Positions 51,665 through 60,598 are shown, numbered from the stretch's first letter. The stretch: 64,000 nt of DNA from an uncultured Oscillospiraceae bacterium (GCA_910587135.1 CAJULF010000007.1:21155-85154), one strand, 5' to 3'. Notes: generated by a model from the sequence alone, not told the origin. Numbers and translations are program-made.

Positions 51665-52321
51665 TCACACAAAAGATTTCTCAAGACCCAACGCCAAATC
51701 CGCCGCTTCGGAAATATCCCGCGCTACATTATGCGCCGCGTTACCGAGCACCGCTTTGATCTGGTGACCGCAAGAAACAAGTACGCAGGCACAGCCCGCG
51801 GCGGCAGACACCTCAAGATCGTGCAGAGTATCGCCTATAAAAACTATCTCATCCTTGTTGATATTATTGTCGGATATCCATTTAAGTGCAAGCTCGGTCT
51901 TGCTTGCGGCAAAGTGGTTGTCTATGCCGAGAATATCCGAAAAGCGCCCCTCTATACCCAGCCGCCTGACCTGTTTCACAAGGCTTTCACGCTCCGAGGC
52001 GGAAAGGATTATCTGCCGTATACCGCGCGCTGAAAAGCGGTCGACAGCCTCAAGCGCACCGCGGGACAGCTCTGCCGCCCCGACCAGCGAGTAGTATTCC
52101 TCTATAAATTCCATAGCGGGCTTTTCAAAATCCACCTTGCCGAAATCAAATCCCGCCAGTTCGTAGTAATCCCTCACGGGAAAGCGGAATATCTCGCGGT
52201 AGCGCTCCCTGCCGAGCCTTTCCAGACCATACCTTTCAAGCACTCGGTTCATAGCTTCAATGCTTATATCCACGTCGTCGAGCAGAGTGCCGTTCCAGTC
52301 CCATATAACACAGCTTATCAT
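51665..52321 (-). CDS. HAD-superfamily hydrolase (phosphoglycolate phosphatase-like)
   Basis: 218 aa. HAD motifs are I: WDWNGTLLDD (nucleophile and general-acid Asp), II: ILSAS, III: the Lys in AASKTELALK, and IV: VFIGDTLHDLE. A four-helix cap follows motif I (AMNRVLERYGLERLGRERY... YYELAGFDF), as in subclass I phosphatases. Note the first motif is DWNGT where DxDGT is more common. AAGGAG before the ATG. Substrate unknown. Confidence 0.88.
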   Translation of the reverse strand: MISCVIWDWNGTLLDDVDISIEAMNRVLERYGLERLGRERYREIFRFPVRDYYELAGFDFGKVDFEKPAMEFIEEYYSLVGAAELSRGALEAVDRFSARGIRQIILSASERESLVKQVRRLGIEGRFSDILGIDNHFAASKTELALKWISDNNINKDEIVFIGDTLHDLEVSAAAGCACVLVSCGHQIKAVLGNAAHNVARDISEAADLALGLEKSFV

Positions 52322-52471
52322 TAGTGCTCCTTAAACCTCTCTCTGCCGATACTGCTCCTGATATGTACAGTTGTTGAGAATCTGCCCATACGCTTCTCCT
52401 TTTTGTATTTTCCCCGTTTAATTTACGATTTTTTCGCGTTTCGCCCTATGATTAGCGCCCGCATAGCGTTT

Positions 52472-53143
52472 CTAAGACTGCTCCGCAAGCTCGTGTGCCC
52501 TCATGCAGAAGTCATAAAATGGCGCTATCTTTTTGAAATCCCGCCCGACTTTCTGTATCAGCTTGTCCGAGAACATCACCGCTGGGTCGTTTGTGAAAAA
52601 GCTGAGTCCGTATTCCTTTCTGTTGAGCCACTCGCACTTTTCCGCGGGCTGCTCCGGAAAATGATTTTTCTTGTAAAGCTCACCGTACATTTTAAACGTT
52701 CTTTGTCCCTTTACAGCCTCGTAAGCCGCGGTATATGCGGGGTTATCCTCGATTATCATTCTGCGGAGAGCCTCCTTTACGCTGCCGTCCGCGCAGTAGT
52801 AGCCGCAGCCGTAGCCTATTCCGCCCGTCCCCACCGAGAAATAATACCCGGGGTGTCCCGCCCATGCGTTGGGACGCTCCCTCGCAAAGGTATACCACAC
52901 CTCGTCGCGGAAAACCGAATCCCTCGCATATCTTGCATCGCGGTATATTCTTGAAATCCGCTTGGGATCACAGATTATCAGCTTGTCGATCTTTGCCATC
53001 ACGGGAGCAAGCTCCGTCACCAGCTCACCGAGCGGCTCAACGACCAGCTCCCTGTAATCCTGCTTGTGCTCTCCGAACCATTCTCGGCTGTCGTGCAGCC
53101 TGTTCTCAAACAAAAAATCAATCGTTCCTTGTGTAAAACCCAT
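52472..53143 (-). CDS. DUF2461-family protein
   Basis: 223 aa. Recognised by MGFTQGTIDFLFENRLHDSREWFGEHKQDYRELVVEPLGELV, the RISRIYRDARYARD block and HPGYYFSVGTGGIGYGCGYYC, which together are typical of the DUF2461 (TIGR02453) family, of unknown function. No signal peptide. TAAGGAG lies at the end of an R2 element, 5 nt before the ATG. Confidence 0.85.
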   Translation of the reverse strand: MGFTQGTIDFLFENRLHDSREWFGEHKQDYRELVVEPLGELVTELAPVMAKIDKLIICDPKRISRIYRDARYARDSVFRDEVWYTFARERPNAWAGHPGYYFSVGTGGIGYGCGYYCADGSVKEALRRMIIEDNPAYTAAYEAVKGQRTFKMYGELYKKNHFPEQPAEKCEWLNRKEYGLSFFTNDPAVMFSDKLIQKVGRDFKKIAPFYDFCMRAHELAEQS

Positions 53144-53153
53144 ATTTTCTCCT

Positions 53154-53371
53154 TATTTAAAAATTTCAAAATTTCCGCTAATCATACTCCGCTTCACTTC
53201 GTTCCGGAGGTTTTGCGCAAATTGTAACAAATTGCCATAAGGCAAAACCACCATGTTGCGCAAAACTTGGCATGCTTAGCGGAAACCGCATGCGTTTGCG
53301 TTCGCAAACGCACGACTTTTTGAAATTTCATGCGACGACATTGCGCGGCAAATAGGCTTTTTCTACAAGCT
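53154..53371. repeat. R2 repeat element adjoining the DUF2461 gene
   Basis: On the minus strand it runs from AGCTTGTAGAAAAAGCC to GCGGAAATTTTGAAATTTTTAAATAAGGAG, so its end is the ribosome site of the DUF2461 gene. The middle carries TTTTGCGCAA inverted arms as in the 39223 copy. Fills the 53144-53525 gap. Confidence 0.8.
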
Positions 53372-53525
53372 GGAATTTGCCATTCGTCAAATCTGCACTT
53401 TTTGAAATTTACCGCGTGGGCGATGTGCCTTGTTCTTGAACGCGCCTTTTTGCCCGATTTTTTTGTTGTATCAATTTGTGTCTTTGTCATTTGGAAACTT
53501 GCCCGTTATCACCCGCGCTCCGTTC

Positions 53526-53870
53526 CTACCCCTTTTTCTTTTTGCCCGCGGTCAGGTTAAAGCTGCTGAGAGTCATGCGCCGTATTTCCTCGTCGGGCAC
53601 GTCCGAATCGAGATAGACCGTGTTCCAATGCACCTTATTCATATGATAAGCGGGAACGACTCCCTTGAACGCTTTCCGCAGAAAATCCGCTTCGAGCGGG
53701 TCGCACTTCAGATTCGCGAACCACTTCCCGTCAAGCTCCATTACCGCCGCAAACCATTTCCGCGAATCGCCGTGCCGGCAAACCCACGTTTTGAAATCCT
53801 CATTAAACGGCTGGTCGGTTTCCGCTCCGTTAATTCCGCGGCAGAAATCAAGAAATTGGTCTTTAGTCAT
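53526..53870 (-). CDS. MmcQ/YjbR-family protein
   Basis: 114 aa. Typical YjbR/CyaY-like fold: TKDQFLDFCRGINGAETDQPF, then WFAAVMELDGKWFANLKCDPLEADFLRK and VPAYHMNKVHWNTVYLD, ending in Lys-rich AGKKKKG. Often called DNA-binding, but evidence is limited. Its start overlaps the dihydrofolate reductase gene by 8 nt, so they are coupled. Confidence 0.87.
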   Translation of the reverse strand: MTKDQFLDFCRGINGAETDQPFNEDFKTWVCRHGDSRKWFAAVMELDGKWFANLKCDPLEADFLRKAFKGVVPAYHMNKVHWNTVYLDSDVPDEEIRRMTLSSFNLTAGKKKKG

Positions 53871-54366
53871 GCTGCTCGCCCCCCGTGCCGCGTCTTAGAT
53901 AAAGCATAAATCGTATTTTATGACAATTGGTTTCAATTACGGGACTTGTTTCGGCAAGCTCCCATTCGGGCATACCGTCAATATCCGTAAAGAAAGTATC
54001 GCCCCCGAAGCACTCATACACACGTGTTATAATAGCGCGGTCACAGTAGGGGAGCAGCTCCGCGTAAATCTCGCCGCCGCCGATAACGTATATTTCCCCG
54101 TTCACCGTTGAGGCGTATTCAATAAAGCTCTCCACCGTTTTGAACGTCTTTGCTCCCTCAAAATCACTCACGGTACGGGAAATAACACAGTTTTCCCTGT
54201 TCGGAAGCGGTCGCTTGGGGAAGCTTTCGTAGGTCTTTCTGCCCATGACCACAGTGCTTCCCGCGGTGGTATCGCGGAAATGCTTCATATCCGCGGGCAG
54301 ACTTGTCAGCAGCCCGCCGCTTCTTCCTATTGCCCAATCGTTGTCCGCCACAAGTATTATCGTCAC
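53863..54366 (-). CDS. folA: Dihydrofolate reductase
   Basis: Reduces dihydrofolate to tetrahydrofolate with NADPH. 167 aa, normal length. N-terminal MTIILVADNDWAIGRSGGLLTSLPADMKHFRDTTAGSTVVMGRKTYESFP includes the WAIG loop, catalytic Asp26, and MGRKTYESF; later VIGGGEIYAELLP holds the NADPH Gly-Gly. No thyA nearby. Own promoter upstream. Confidence 0.95.
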   Translation of the reverse strand: MTIILVADNDWAIGRSGGLLTSLPADMKHFRDTTAGSTVVMGRKTYESFPKRPLPNRENCVISRTVSDFEGAKTFKTVESFIEYASTVNGEIYVIGGGEIYAELLPYCDRAIITRVYECFGGDTFFTDIDGMPEWELAETSPVIETNCHKIRFMLYLRRGTGGEQHD

Positions 54367-54450
54367 ATTTGATTCCCCCTTAAATTTTTTTGAAATTCCC
54401 TACGGTTATGCACCGACTTACTTACGGCATTGTTCAGAGCCGTTATCCTA

Positions 54451-54479
54451 ATTATAGCACAAGTTCACCCAAATGTAAA
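54451..54479 (-). promoter_or_regulatory. Promoter of folA
   Basis: Minus strand: TTTACA (54474-54479), 17 nt, TATAAT (54451-54456). Confidence 0.65.
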
Positions 54480-54596
54480 CACACATTTTATTTCTTTGAA
54501 ATTGAATGTATATTCCGTTTTTTACGCCATATAATATCCTTGTTGTAAGTTTTGGGGCTTTTTGTGCGAAAAAAATGAAAATATTTCAAAAAGCTC

Positions 54597-54625
54597 TTGA
54601 CAAGATTAAAAAAATGTGATATAAT
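54597..54625 (+). promoter_or_regulatory. Promoter of tRNA-Gln
   Basis: Perfect TTGACA (54597-54602), 17 nt, perfect TATAAT (54620-54625), 16 nt before the tRNA. Confidence 0.85.
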
Positions 54626-54641
54626 TATATTCGTTGATTAT

Positions 54642-54717
54642 TGGGGCGTCGCCAAGCGGTAAGGCAGTGGACTCTGACTCCACCATTCCGAGGGTTCAAA
54701 TCCTTCCGCCCCAACCA
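54642..54717 (+). tRNA. tRNA-Gln (anticodon CTG)
   Basis: Acceptor stem TGGGGCG/CGCCCCA, D-arm GCC...GGC, anticodon stem GTGGA/TCCAC with loop CTCTGAC (anticodon CTG), T-arm with GGTTCAAATCC, discriminator A and encoded CCA. It reads CAG codons. Confidence 0.95.
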
Positions 54718-54722
54718 TATTT

Positions 54723-54753
54723 AAAGCCCATAACAAATTATGTTATGGGCTTT
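54723..54753 (+). terminator. Terminator after tRNA-Gln
   Basis: Perfect 12-bp stem: AAAGCCCATAAC (54723-54734) with GTTATGGGCTTT (54742-54753). Confidence 0.8.
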
Positions 54754-54755
54754 GG

Positions 54756-54945
54756 ACTGTATATTAAAGGTTGACCAAGGGCGAATTATTTAAAAAATTT
54801 CAAAATTTCCGCACTCACGCTCCGCTTCACTTCGTTTCGCTCTGCGCGACTGCGGAAACCGTACACATTTGCCTTTCGGCAAATGTGTACTTTTTGAAAT
54901 TTAATGCGCCGACATTGTGTTGTCAATAGGCTTTTTCTACAGGCT
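54756..54945. repeat. R2 repeat element after tRNA-Gln
   Basis: From CTGTATATTAAAGGTTGACC to GGCTTTTTCTACAGGCT, core ACACATTTGCCTTTCGGCAAATGTGT (palindrome). A second hairpin (GGATTTC/GAAATCC) follows at 54947-54968. Confidence 0.85.
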
Positions 54946-55051
54946 GGATTTCAAGATGGAAATCCAGCTTAAAATTTTTTTAAATTGATTTCATTCATAA
55001 TATAACATCAAATATCGCAAAACAGGAAATGTTTTTGCAGATATTATGTGG

Positions 55052-55057
55052 TATAAT
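55052..55057 (+). promoter_or_regulatory. Extended -10 promoter of the AraC-kinase gene
   Basis: TGTGGTATAAT with TATAAT at 55052-55057 and the TG extension; no clear -35. About 25 nt before the ribosome site. Confidence 0.5.
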
Positions 55058-55084
55058 GAAATCATCCCAGGAGGGAGGATTATC

Positions 55085-56386
55085 ATGCAAAACGCAAACC
55101 TTATCAAATCCAGCCTTATATACATTGAGCAGAATTTGAAAACCGATATTACGCCCGAAGAGCTGGCGGGAATGGTCGGCTATTCGGTCTGGCCCTATCA
55201 GCATTTGTTTGCGCAGTCGGTCGGCGTCCCGCCGGCGGCATACATTAACAGACGGCGGTTGGACTGCGCACTGGCGGAAATAAGCGCGGGCCGCAAGGCA
55301 ATAGACGCAGTCATGGAATACGGATTTGATACCTATGCCGGATTTTACAAGGCATTTTTGCGAATGTATGGTTGTTCGCCTAAAAAATACTTGTCCCTTT
55401 ACGGGACTCATCAATCAGTAATGGAGGTAACATATATGATTACAGAAACAGAATTGCGTAAAGTATTGTCAAATTGGGATATCCCGCAGAATCTGACCAT
55501 TAACGACGTAAAGATAGTAGACGGAACAAAAACGGCAGACAATGTGTGGCAGATCGGAAAGGATTATTTCCTTAAAACCGGAGATCGCGCGGCGCTGCTG
55601 CGAAACATCAGGGTCGCAAGGGCGATAGCGGCGCAGGGGCTTAACGCGGCAGTTCCGGTTTCTACAATAAGTGGCGGTGATTTCACGGATGATTGGAACA
55701 ATTTTGTGCTGATACGCAGAATAAAGGGCGAACCGCTGCCCAAGACAGAGCGCTTTGGCGATAATTGCGGAAACTTCGGGTTCAAATACGGACAAAGCAT
55801 CGCGAAGCTGCATAATGCGCTGACAGAGGTTGAAGAAGACATTCAGCCGTCCGAGCAGAATTTATTTGCTCATATAACCGAATGGGCGCTTCCGAATGTG
55901 CAAAAGCAAAATATTCAATGGAGTATGGGGCTGCCTGACAGCTTTTTTGAAGATTATATCCGCGATTTCGGCGCGCTGTTTGAAAAACTGCCGAAGCAGC
56001 TTATCCACCGCGACCCCAATCCCTGTAATATTTTGTTCTGCGGCGGCGAAGTGAACGGATTCGTCGACTTTGACCTTAGCGAACGAAACGTGCGTTTATG
56101 GGATCCCTGCTATTGCGCCACCGGTATTCTGTCCGAACAGCGTAACGCTGAAAATGTGTATGACAAATTTCCCGTAATATTGGAAAATATCATGCGCGGT
56201 TATGACAGCGTTAATCCGCTTACAGCAGAAGAAAAGAAGGCGGTTTACTATGTCATCTGCTCTATTCAGATGATATGTGTGGCATATTTTGAAAGTGTTA
56301 ATGAATACAAGGATTTGGCGAGAATCAATCGGGAAATGCTGCAATATATTATAGAGCAGAAAAATCAAATCAATAGTATTTTTTAA
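55085..56386 (+). CDS. AraC-type HTH fused to an aminoglycoside-phosphotransferase-like kinase
   Basis: 433 aa from ATG 55085, with GGAGGGAGG upstream. Residues 1-108 are a complete AraC-type double HTH (ITPEELAGMVGYSVWPYQHLF... DAVMEYGFDTYAGFYKAF... YGCSPKKY). Residues about 125-433 are an APH/choline-kinase-like fold: FLKTG (Lys164), LIHRDPNPCNIL (catalytic Asp310, Asn315), GFVDFDLSE (metal Asp328/330) and LWDPCY. No ligand domain other than the kinase. It could sense or phosphorylate a small molecule and regulate a promoter directly. The target is unknown. Confidence 0.85.
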   Translation: MQNANLIKSSLIYIEQNLKTDITPEELAGMVGYSVWPYQHLFAQSVGVPPAAYINRRRLDCALAEISAGRKAIDAVMEYGFDTYAGFYKAFLRMYGCSPKKYLSLYGTHQSVMEVTYMITETELRKVLSNWDIPQNLTINDVKIVDGTKTADNVWQIGKDYFLKTGDRAALLRNIRVARAIAAQGLNAAVPVSTISGGDFTDDWNNFVLIRRIKGEPLPKTERFGDNCGNFGFKYGQSIAKLHNALTEVEEDIQPSEQNLFAHITEWALPNVQKQNIQWSMGLPDSFFEDYIRDFGALFEKLPKQLIHRDPNPCNILFCGGEVNGFVDFDLSERNVRLWDPCYCATGILSEQRNAENVYDKFPVILENIMRGYDSVNPLTAEEKKAVYYVICSIQMICVAYFESVNEYKDLARINREMLQYIIEQKNQINSIF

Positions 56387-56411
56387 AAAACCGTCGAATA
56401 TATTTTGCCGT

Positions 56412-56437
56412 GCCGCGCTTTTGCGGCGCGGCTTTTT
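56412..56437 (+). terminator. Terminator of the AraC-kinase gene
   Basis: GCCGCGC (56412-56418) with GCGCGGC (56426-56432) followed by five T. A second short hairpin (CCCCCG...CGGGGGG, 56453-56471) follows. Confidence 0.8.
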
Positions 56438-56477
56438 CTTGTGAAACGACAACCCCCGACTATGCCGGGGGGGGCAG

Positions 56478-56667
56478 CCTGTTTTTAAAGTTTGACCTAA
56501 GGCTGGTTATTTAAAAAATTTCAAAATTTCCGGCAGTCATACTCCGTGCTGCTTTGCAGCACTCCGCATGCCTGCCGGAAACCGTTCACATTTGCCATAC
56601 GGCAAATGTGAACTTTTTGAAATTTAATGCGCCGACATTGCGTTGTCAATAGGCTTTTCTACAAGCT
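56478..56667. repeat. R2 repeat element upstream of feoA
   Basis: From CTGTTTTTAAAGTTTGACC to GGCTTTTCTACAAGCTT, core CACATTTGCCATACGGCAAATGTG. It ends in a short R1-like remnant (GCACGGCATTGCC, 56670-56682). Fills most of the 56387-56829 gap. Confidence 0.8.
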
Positions 56668-56829
56668 TTGCACGGCATTGCCTTAAAATTGTTCAGCCCG
56701 TTTACGATATCAATATTGAACTGTTGCCGTATATTATTCACTCCACGCTGACCGTGCGCATATAATGTCGTATCGGTAAAGCTCTACATAGCAGCGCCGA
56801 AAAATCCGAAAGGAGAATAATATTAAGAA

Positions 56830-57063
56830 ATGGAACGCTGTATTAACGATATAGAAATAGGCGGCAGGGCGGCAGTAAAGGGATTGTTGGCACATGGCAC
56901 GATGCGCCGCAGAATGTTGGACATAGGACTGGTGAACGGCGCGGAGGTGGAGTGCGTGGGACAAAGCCCGATGGGCGATCCGCGGGCATATCTTATATGC
57001 GGCGCGGTAATTGCCATAAGACGTTCGGACGGTGACAAGGTTATCATAAAAGGAAAGAAATAA
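56830..57063 (+). CDS. feoA: Ferrous iron transport protein A
   Basis: 77 aa, SH3-like fold that works with FeoB. MERCINDIEIGGRAAVKGLL and MRRRMLDIGLVNGAEVECVGQSPMGDP are typical; it ends in a basic strand. The AGGAGAA site is about 16 nt upstream and there is no other ATG. An R2 repeat separates it from feoB, so co-transcription through the repeat is likely but not certain. Confidence 0.92.
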   Translation: MERCINDIEIGGRAAVKGLLAHGTMRRRMLDIGLVNGAEVECVGQSPMGDPRAYLICGAVIAIRRSDGDKVIIKGKK

Positions 57064-57082
57064 ACCGCATTCATGGTTTGTC

Positions 57083-57290
57083 AGATTGTAGAAAAAGCCT
57101 GTTTGCCACGCAATGTGGGCGAATAAATTTCAAAAAGTGCTGCATTTGCCATATGGGCAAATGCAGCACGGTTTCCGCCGGGCATGCGAAGCGCAACGGA
57201 GCGTTAGCGGAGTGAAGCGGAGTATGTCCGGCGGAAATTTTGAAATTTTTTTAAATAATCAGTCTTAGGTCAACTTCATATAAGGACTGA
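57083..57290. repeat. R2 repeat element inserted between feoA and feoB
   Basis: From GATTGTAGAAAAAGCCTG to AATCAGTCTTAGGTCAAC, core GCATTTGCCATATGGGCAAATGC plus a second palindrome around GCCGGGCATGCG. It lies inside a gene pair that is normally tightly linked. Confidence 0.85.
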
Positions 57291-57359
57291 TAAACCTCAT
57301 TCACAGTTAATGACATCCAAAAAAGCACTTGTTTCATGTTTCCAAGGGGGGCATATTTA

Positions 57360-59477
57360 ATGGGACTTACGGCAAGGTCTACGGGATTTTCGGTGTCGGA
57401 AACGAACTTTGAAATACACAAAAAAAGCGAAAGCGACAGGGTAATTGCCATAGCGGGCAATCCCAACGTCGGAAAAAGCACGCTGTTCAACAATCTCACG
57501 GGACTCCATCAGCATACGGGAAACTGGCCGGGTAAAACGGTGGCGAGCGCTCAGGGATATTGCGCCTTTGGAGAAACAGGCTATGTTATGGTGGATATCC
57601 CCGGTACATATTCGCTGTTGGCTCATTCCGCGGAGGAGGAAGTAGCCCGTAATTTTATCTGCTTCGGCGGCGCGGAGGCGGCGGTGGTGGTTTGCGACGC
57701 TACCTGTCTTCAGCGCAGCATGAACCTGGCGCTTCAGGTAATGGAGCTGTGTCCGAAAACGCTGGTTTGTGTTAATCTTATGGACGAAGCAAAACGCAGA
57801 AAAATCAGGGTTGATCTGAAGCAGCTTGAGGAAAATCTGGGCGTGCCGGTAGTGGGCACTCAGGCACGAAAAAAGCGGTCGCTTGGGGAACTTATGGGGC
57901 GTCTTGAGGAGCTTTGCGCACATGACGCGCCCTCAAGCCCGCGCAGGCTGCGCTATACTAAGCCCATTGAGGAAGCGATATCCGCCCTTGAACCTACCGT
58001 CCGCGAACATTTCGGAGAGGAAATAAATCCGCGCTGGCTTGCTCTGCGGCTTTTGGAAAACGACCGCTCCCTTACAAAGGAAATGGGCGAGTACCTGAGT
58101 GCGGATCTTACCGAATCCATAGAACATGGAAAAAGCATTCTGGCAGCGGCAGGGATCACTTCCGACAGCCTTAAGGACAGGATAGTATCCTGTATTATAC
58201 TGAACGCCGAGGAGGCGTGCGACGGCGTGGTGGAGTCCGCACCCGAAAGCTGCTCCGCTGATCGCCGCGCCGACCGTTTTTTTACAAGTAAAGCCTTCGG
58301 TTATCCGATTATGCTGTTGTTGTTAATGTTGGTGTTCTGGCTTACTATCGTAGGGTCGAATTATCCCTCGGAGTGGCTGAGCACCGCGCTTTTCGCTCTG
58401 GGTGACAGGCTCGGTGAGCTGCTGGAACTGCTGAACGCGCCGCAGTGGCTGACAGGTCTGCTTACCGACGGAGTATACCGAGTGCTGGCTTGGGTGGTGT
58501 CGGTTATGCTGCCGCCGATGGCAATTTTCTTTCCGCTGTTTACTCTGCTGGAGGATTCGGGATATCTCCCGCGCATTGCCTATAATCTCGACAAGCCCTT
58601 TCATAAGTGCTCCGCCTGCGGAAAACAGGCTCTTACTATGTGTATGGGATTCGGCTGCAACGCCGCGGGGATAGTCGGCTGCCGGATAATTGACAGCAGG
58701 CGCGAGCGGCTTATAGCAATGCTCACCAACGTATTTGTGCCCTGCAACGGGAGATTTCCGATGATAATCGCGCTTCTGGGAATGTTTTTTGTAAGCGTGA
58801 GCGGCTTTGCGGGGAGCATTCTTTCAGCGGCGCTGCTGACGGCGGTGATATTGCTGGGGATATTCATGACTTTTCTGGTGTCAAAAATTCTTTCGGCTAC
58901 AATACTACGCGGCGAACCGTCCTCATTTACGCTGGAGCTGCCGCCATACCGCTGCCCTCAGTTCGGAAAGGTGCTGGTGCGGTCGCTGTTGGACAGAACC
59001 CTGTTTGTTCTGGGAAGAGCCGCCGCGGTAGCCGCTCCCGCCGGTCTGGTAATCTGGCTTCTGGCAAATATCACGGTAGGGGATGCCACACTGCTCAGTC
59101 ACATCACGGGCTTTCTCGACCCTTTCGGCAAACTTATCGGAATGGACGGGGTCATTGTTACGGCGTTCCTGCTCGGAATGCCCGCCAACGAGATAGTGAT
59201 ACCTTTAATAATTATGGCGTATATGGAACAGGGGAGCCTGTCGGAACTTGCGCCCGCGCAGATGGCTGAGCTTTTCACCGCGAACGGCTGGACATGGGTC
59301 ACGGCGCTGTGCGTAATTGTTTTTACATTGATGCATTTTCCCTGTTCCACCTCGCTTCTCACCATAAAAAAGGAGGCGGGCGGCTGGCGCTGGGCAGCGC
59401 TTGGGTTTGTTATTCCCACTGTCGCGGGCATAGTTGTATGCGCGGCAATATCGGGAATAGCGGGATTTTTCATTTAG
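57360..59477 (+). CDS. feoB: Ferrous iron transport protein B
   Basis: 705-aa membrane Fe(II) transporter. ATG 57360 has AAGGGGG 9 nt upstream. N-terminal G domain: G1 GNPNVGKST, G2/G3 NWPGKTV and DIPGTYSL, G4 NLMDEAKRRKI. Membrane part from about residue 305 with the Feo motifs GYLPRIAYNLD, MGFGCNAAGIVGCR, TNVFVPCNGRFPMI and GMPANEIVIPL. The C-terminus is normal. Provides iron for the Fe-S systems encoded elsewhere in this window. Confidence 0.96.
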   Translation: MGLTARSTGFSVSETNFEIHKKSESDRVIAIAGNPNVGKSTLFNNLTGLHQHTGNWPGKTVASAQGYCAFGETGYVMVDIPGTYSLLAHSAEEEVARNFICFGGAEAAVVVCDATCLQRSMNLALQVMELCPKTLVCVNLMDEAKRRKIRVDLKQLEENLGVPVVGTQARKKRSLGELMGRLEELCAHDAPSSPRRLRYTKPIEEAISALEPTVREHFGEEINPRWLALRLLENDRSLTKEMGEYLSADLTESIEHGKSILAAAGITSDSLKDRIVSCIILNAEEACDGVVESAPESCSADRRADRFFTSKAFGYPIMLLLLMLVFWLTIVGSNYPSEWLSTALFALGDRLGELLELLNAPQWLTGLLTDGVYRVLAWVVSVMLPPMAIFFPLFTLLEDSGYLPRIAYNLDKPFHKCSACGKQALTMCMGFGCNAAGIVGCRIIDSRRERLIAMLTNVFVPCNGRFPMIIALLGMFFVSVSGFAGSILSAALLTAVILLGIFMTFLVSKILSATILRGEPSSFTLELPPYRCPQFGKVLVRSLLDRTLFVLGRAAAVAAPAGLVIWLLANITVGDATLLSHITGFLDPFGKLIGMDGVIVTAFLLGMPANEIVIPLIIMAYMEQGSLSELAPAQMAELFTANGWTWVTALCVIVFTLMHFPCSTSLLTIKKEAGGWRWAALGFVIPTVAGIVVCAAISGIAGFFI

Positions 59478-59574
59478 AACCTGTCGCATATTCGCCCAAC
59501 GCTTGTGTTGCGACAGACTTTCCGACATTCTTTGTTGGTTTTTCTTGACAAACTGACTGCGCCGGCTTGCAGAA
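59478..59574. repeat. R6 repeat element, partial copy after feoB
   Basis: AGAACCTGTCGCATATTCGCCCAACGCTTG and TTTTTCTTGACAAACTGACTGCGCC match the copies at 14995 and 28163. Confidence 0.6.
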
Positions 59575-59737
59575 AAAGCTTTTATGCTGCGCAATGTCGG
59601 CGCATGAAATTTCAAAAAGTACACATTTGCCGAATGGCAAATGTGTACGGTTTCCGCAGTCGCGCAGAGCGAAGCGGAGCGTGAGTGCGGAAATTTTGAA
59701 ATTTTTTAAATAATTAGCCTTAGGTCAACCCTTATAT
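59575..59737. repeat. R2 repeat element after feoB
   Basis: From GCTTGCAGAAAAAGC to AATTAGCCTTAGGTCAACC, core ACACATTTGCCGAATGGCAAATGTGT. Followed by two tandem part copies. Confidence 0.85.
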
Positions 59738-59945
59738 GCGCTGCTTCCGTTAGCCATACTCCGTTATGCTGCGCTTCACACCGCATACCTAACGTAAATT
59801 TTGAAATTTTTTAAATAATTAGCCTTAGGTCAACCTTTATATGCGCTGCTTCCGTTGGCCATACTCCGTTATGCTGCGCTTCACACCGCATGCCTAACAT
59901 AAATTCTGAAATTTTTTAAATAATCAGCTTTAGGTCAACCTAACC
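59736..59945 (+). repeat. Two tandem 105-bp partial R2 copies
   Basis: Two nearly identical units start at 59736 and 59841 (ATGCGCTGCTTCCGTT...), each ending in TTTAAATAATTAGCCTTAGGTCAACC or a close variant. The gap 59478-59991 holds only repeats and one terminator. Confidence 0.85.
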
Positions 59946-59964
59946 ATGAGCGCTCAAAAATCAA

Positions 59965-59986
59965 TTCCCCCGAACTTTCGGGGGAA
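59965..59986 (-). terminator. Terminator of yajC
   Basis: TTCCCCCG (59965-59972) with CGGGGGAA (59979-59986); minus-strand U-rich tail follows. Confidence 0.75.
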
Positions 59987-59991
59987 CGTTT

Positions 59992-60387
59992 TTATTTGAT
60001 TTCGGTAGGCTTGTCCTTGCTCTTCTTTTTAAGCTTGACGGGAGCCTGCTCCGCGGCGGTTTCGTGTACGGTATTGTTTTTGGCGATAGCGGATTTCAAA
60101 ACACGTATTTTAGTCCTGTCAGAGCCTGTTTCGATAAGAACGGTGTCCTCCTTAACGGAGAGAACTCGCCCGATTATACCGCCGTTTGTGATAACCTCGT
60201 CTGCCACCTGAATGTTGTTAAGCATATTCTGCATTTCCTTGTTGCGCTTTTTTTCGGGGCGCACGATAAGGAAATAGAATATTGCTACCATCAGTAAAAC
60301 CGGAACAATAAGGGTGAGCAGGCTTGCCGCACCGGCAGCTCCCTCGGGAGCGCCCGCTGCCTCGGAAATAAGCATAGTTAAATTCAT
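59992..60387 (-). CDS. yajC: Preprotein translocase subunit YajC
   Basis: 131 aa from ATG 60387, with GGAGGA 6 nt upstream; the longer frame has no site. One membrane helix (about 22-43, LLTLIVPVLLMVAIFYFLIV) followed by the family sequence RPEKKRNKEMQNMLNNIQVADEVITNGGIIGRV, and a Lys-rich tail (KLKKKSKDKPTE). Accessory to SecDF. Not linked to tgt or secD in this window. Confidence 0.93.
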   Translation of the reverse strand: MNLTMLISEAAGAPEGAAGAASLLTLIVPVLLMVAIFYFLIVRPEKKRNKEMQNMLNNIQVADEVITNGGIIGRVLSVKEDTVLIETGSDRTKIRVLKSAIAKNNTVHETAAEQAPVKLKKKSKDKPTEIK

Positions 60388-60426
60388 ATCTGTCCTCCAT
60401 ACTTCGTAAATTATGCTGCAACTCTT

Positions 60427-60455
60427 ATTATATCCTATTTTTGGCAAGAAATCAA
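60427..60455 (-). promoter_or_regulatory. Promoter of yajC
   Basis: Minus strand: TTGATT (60450-60455), 17 nt, TATAAT (60427-60432). Confidence 0.65.
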
Positions 60456-60598
60456 GGGGTTATCCGAGATTTTTGCGATTTTCATAAATTATTCATTTAG
60501 CGGGAGTTTTCAGAGGATATCATGTGTACAATTCGTAGAAAACCGCCCGACATTCATAGACTGCCGGGCGATAATTTTATAAGTATTACTATAAGTTA

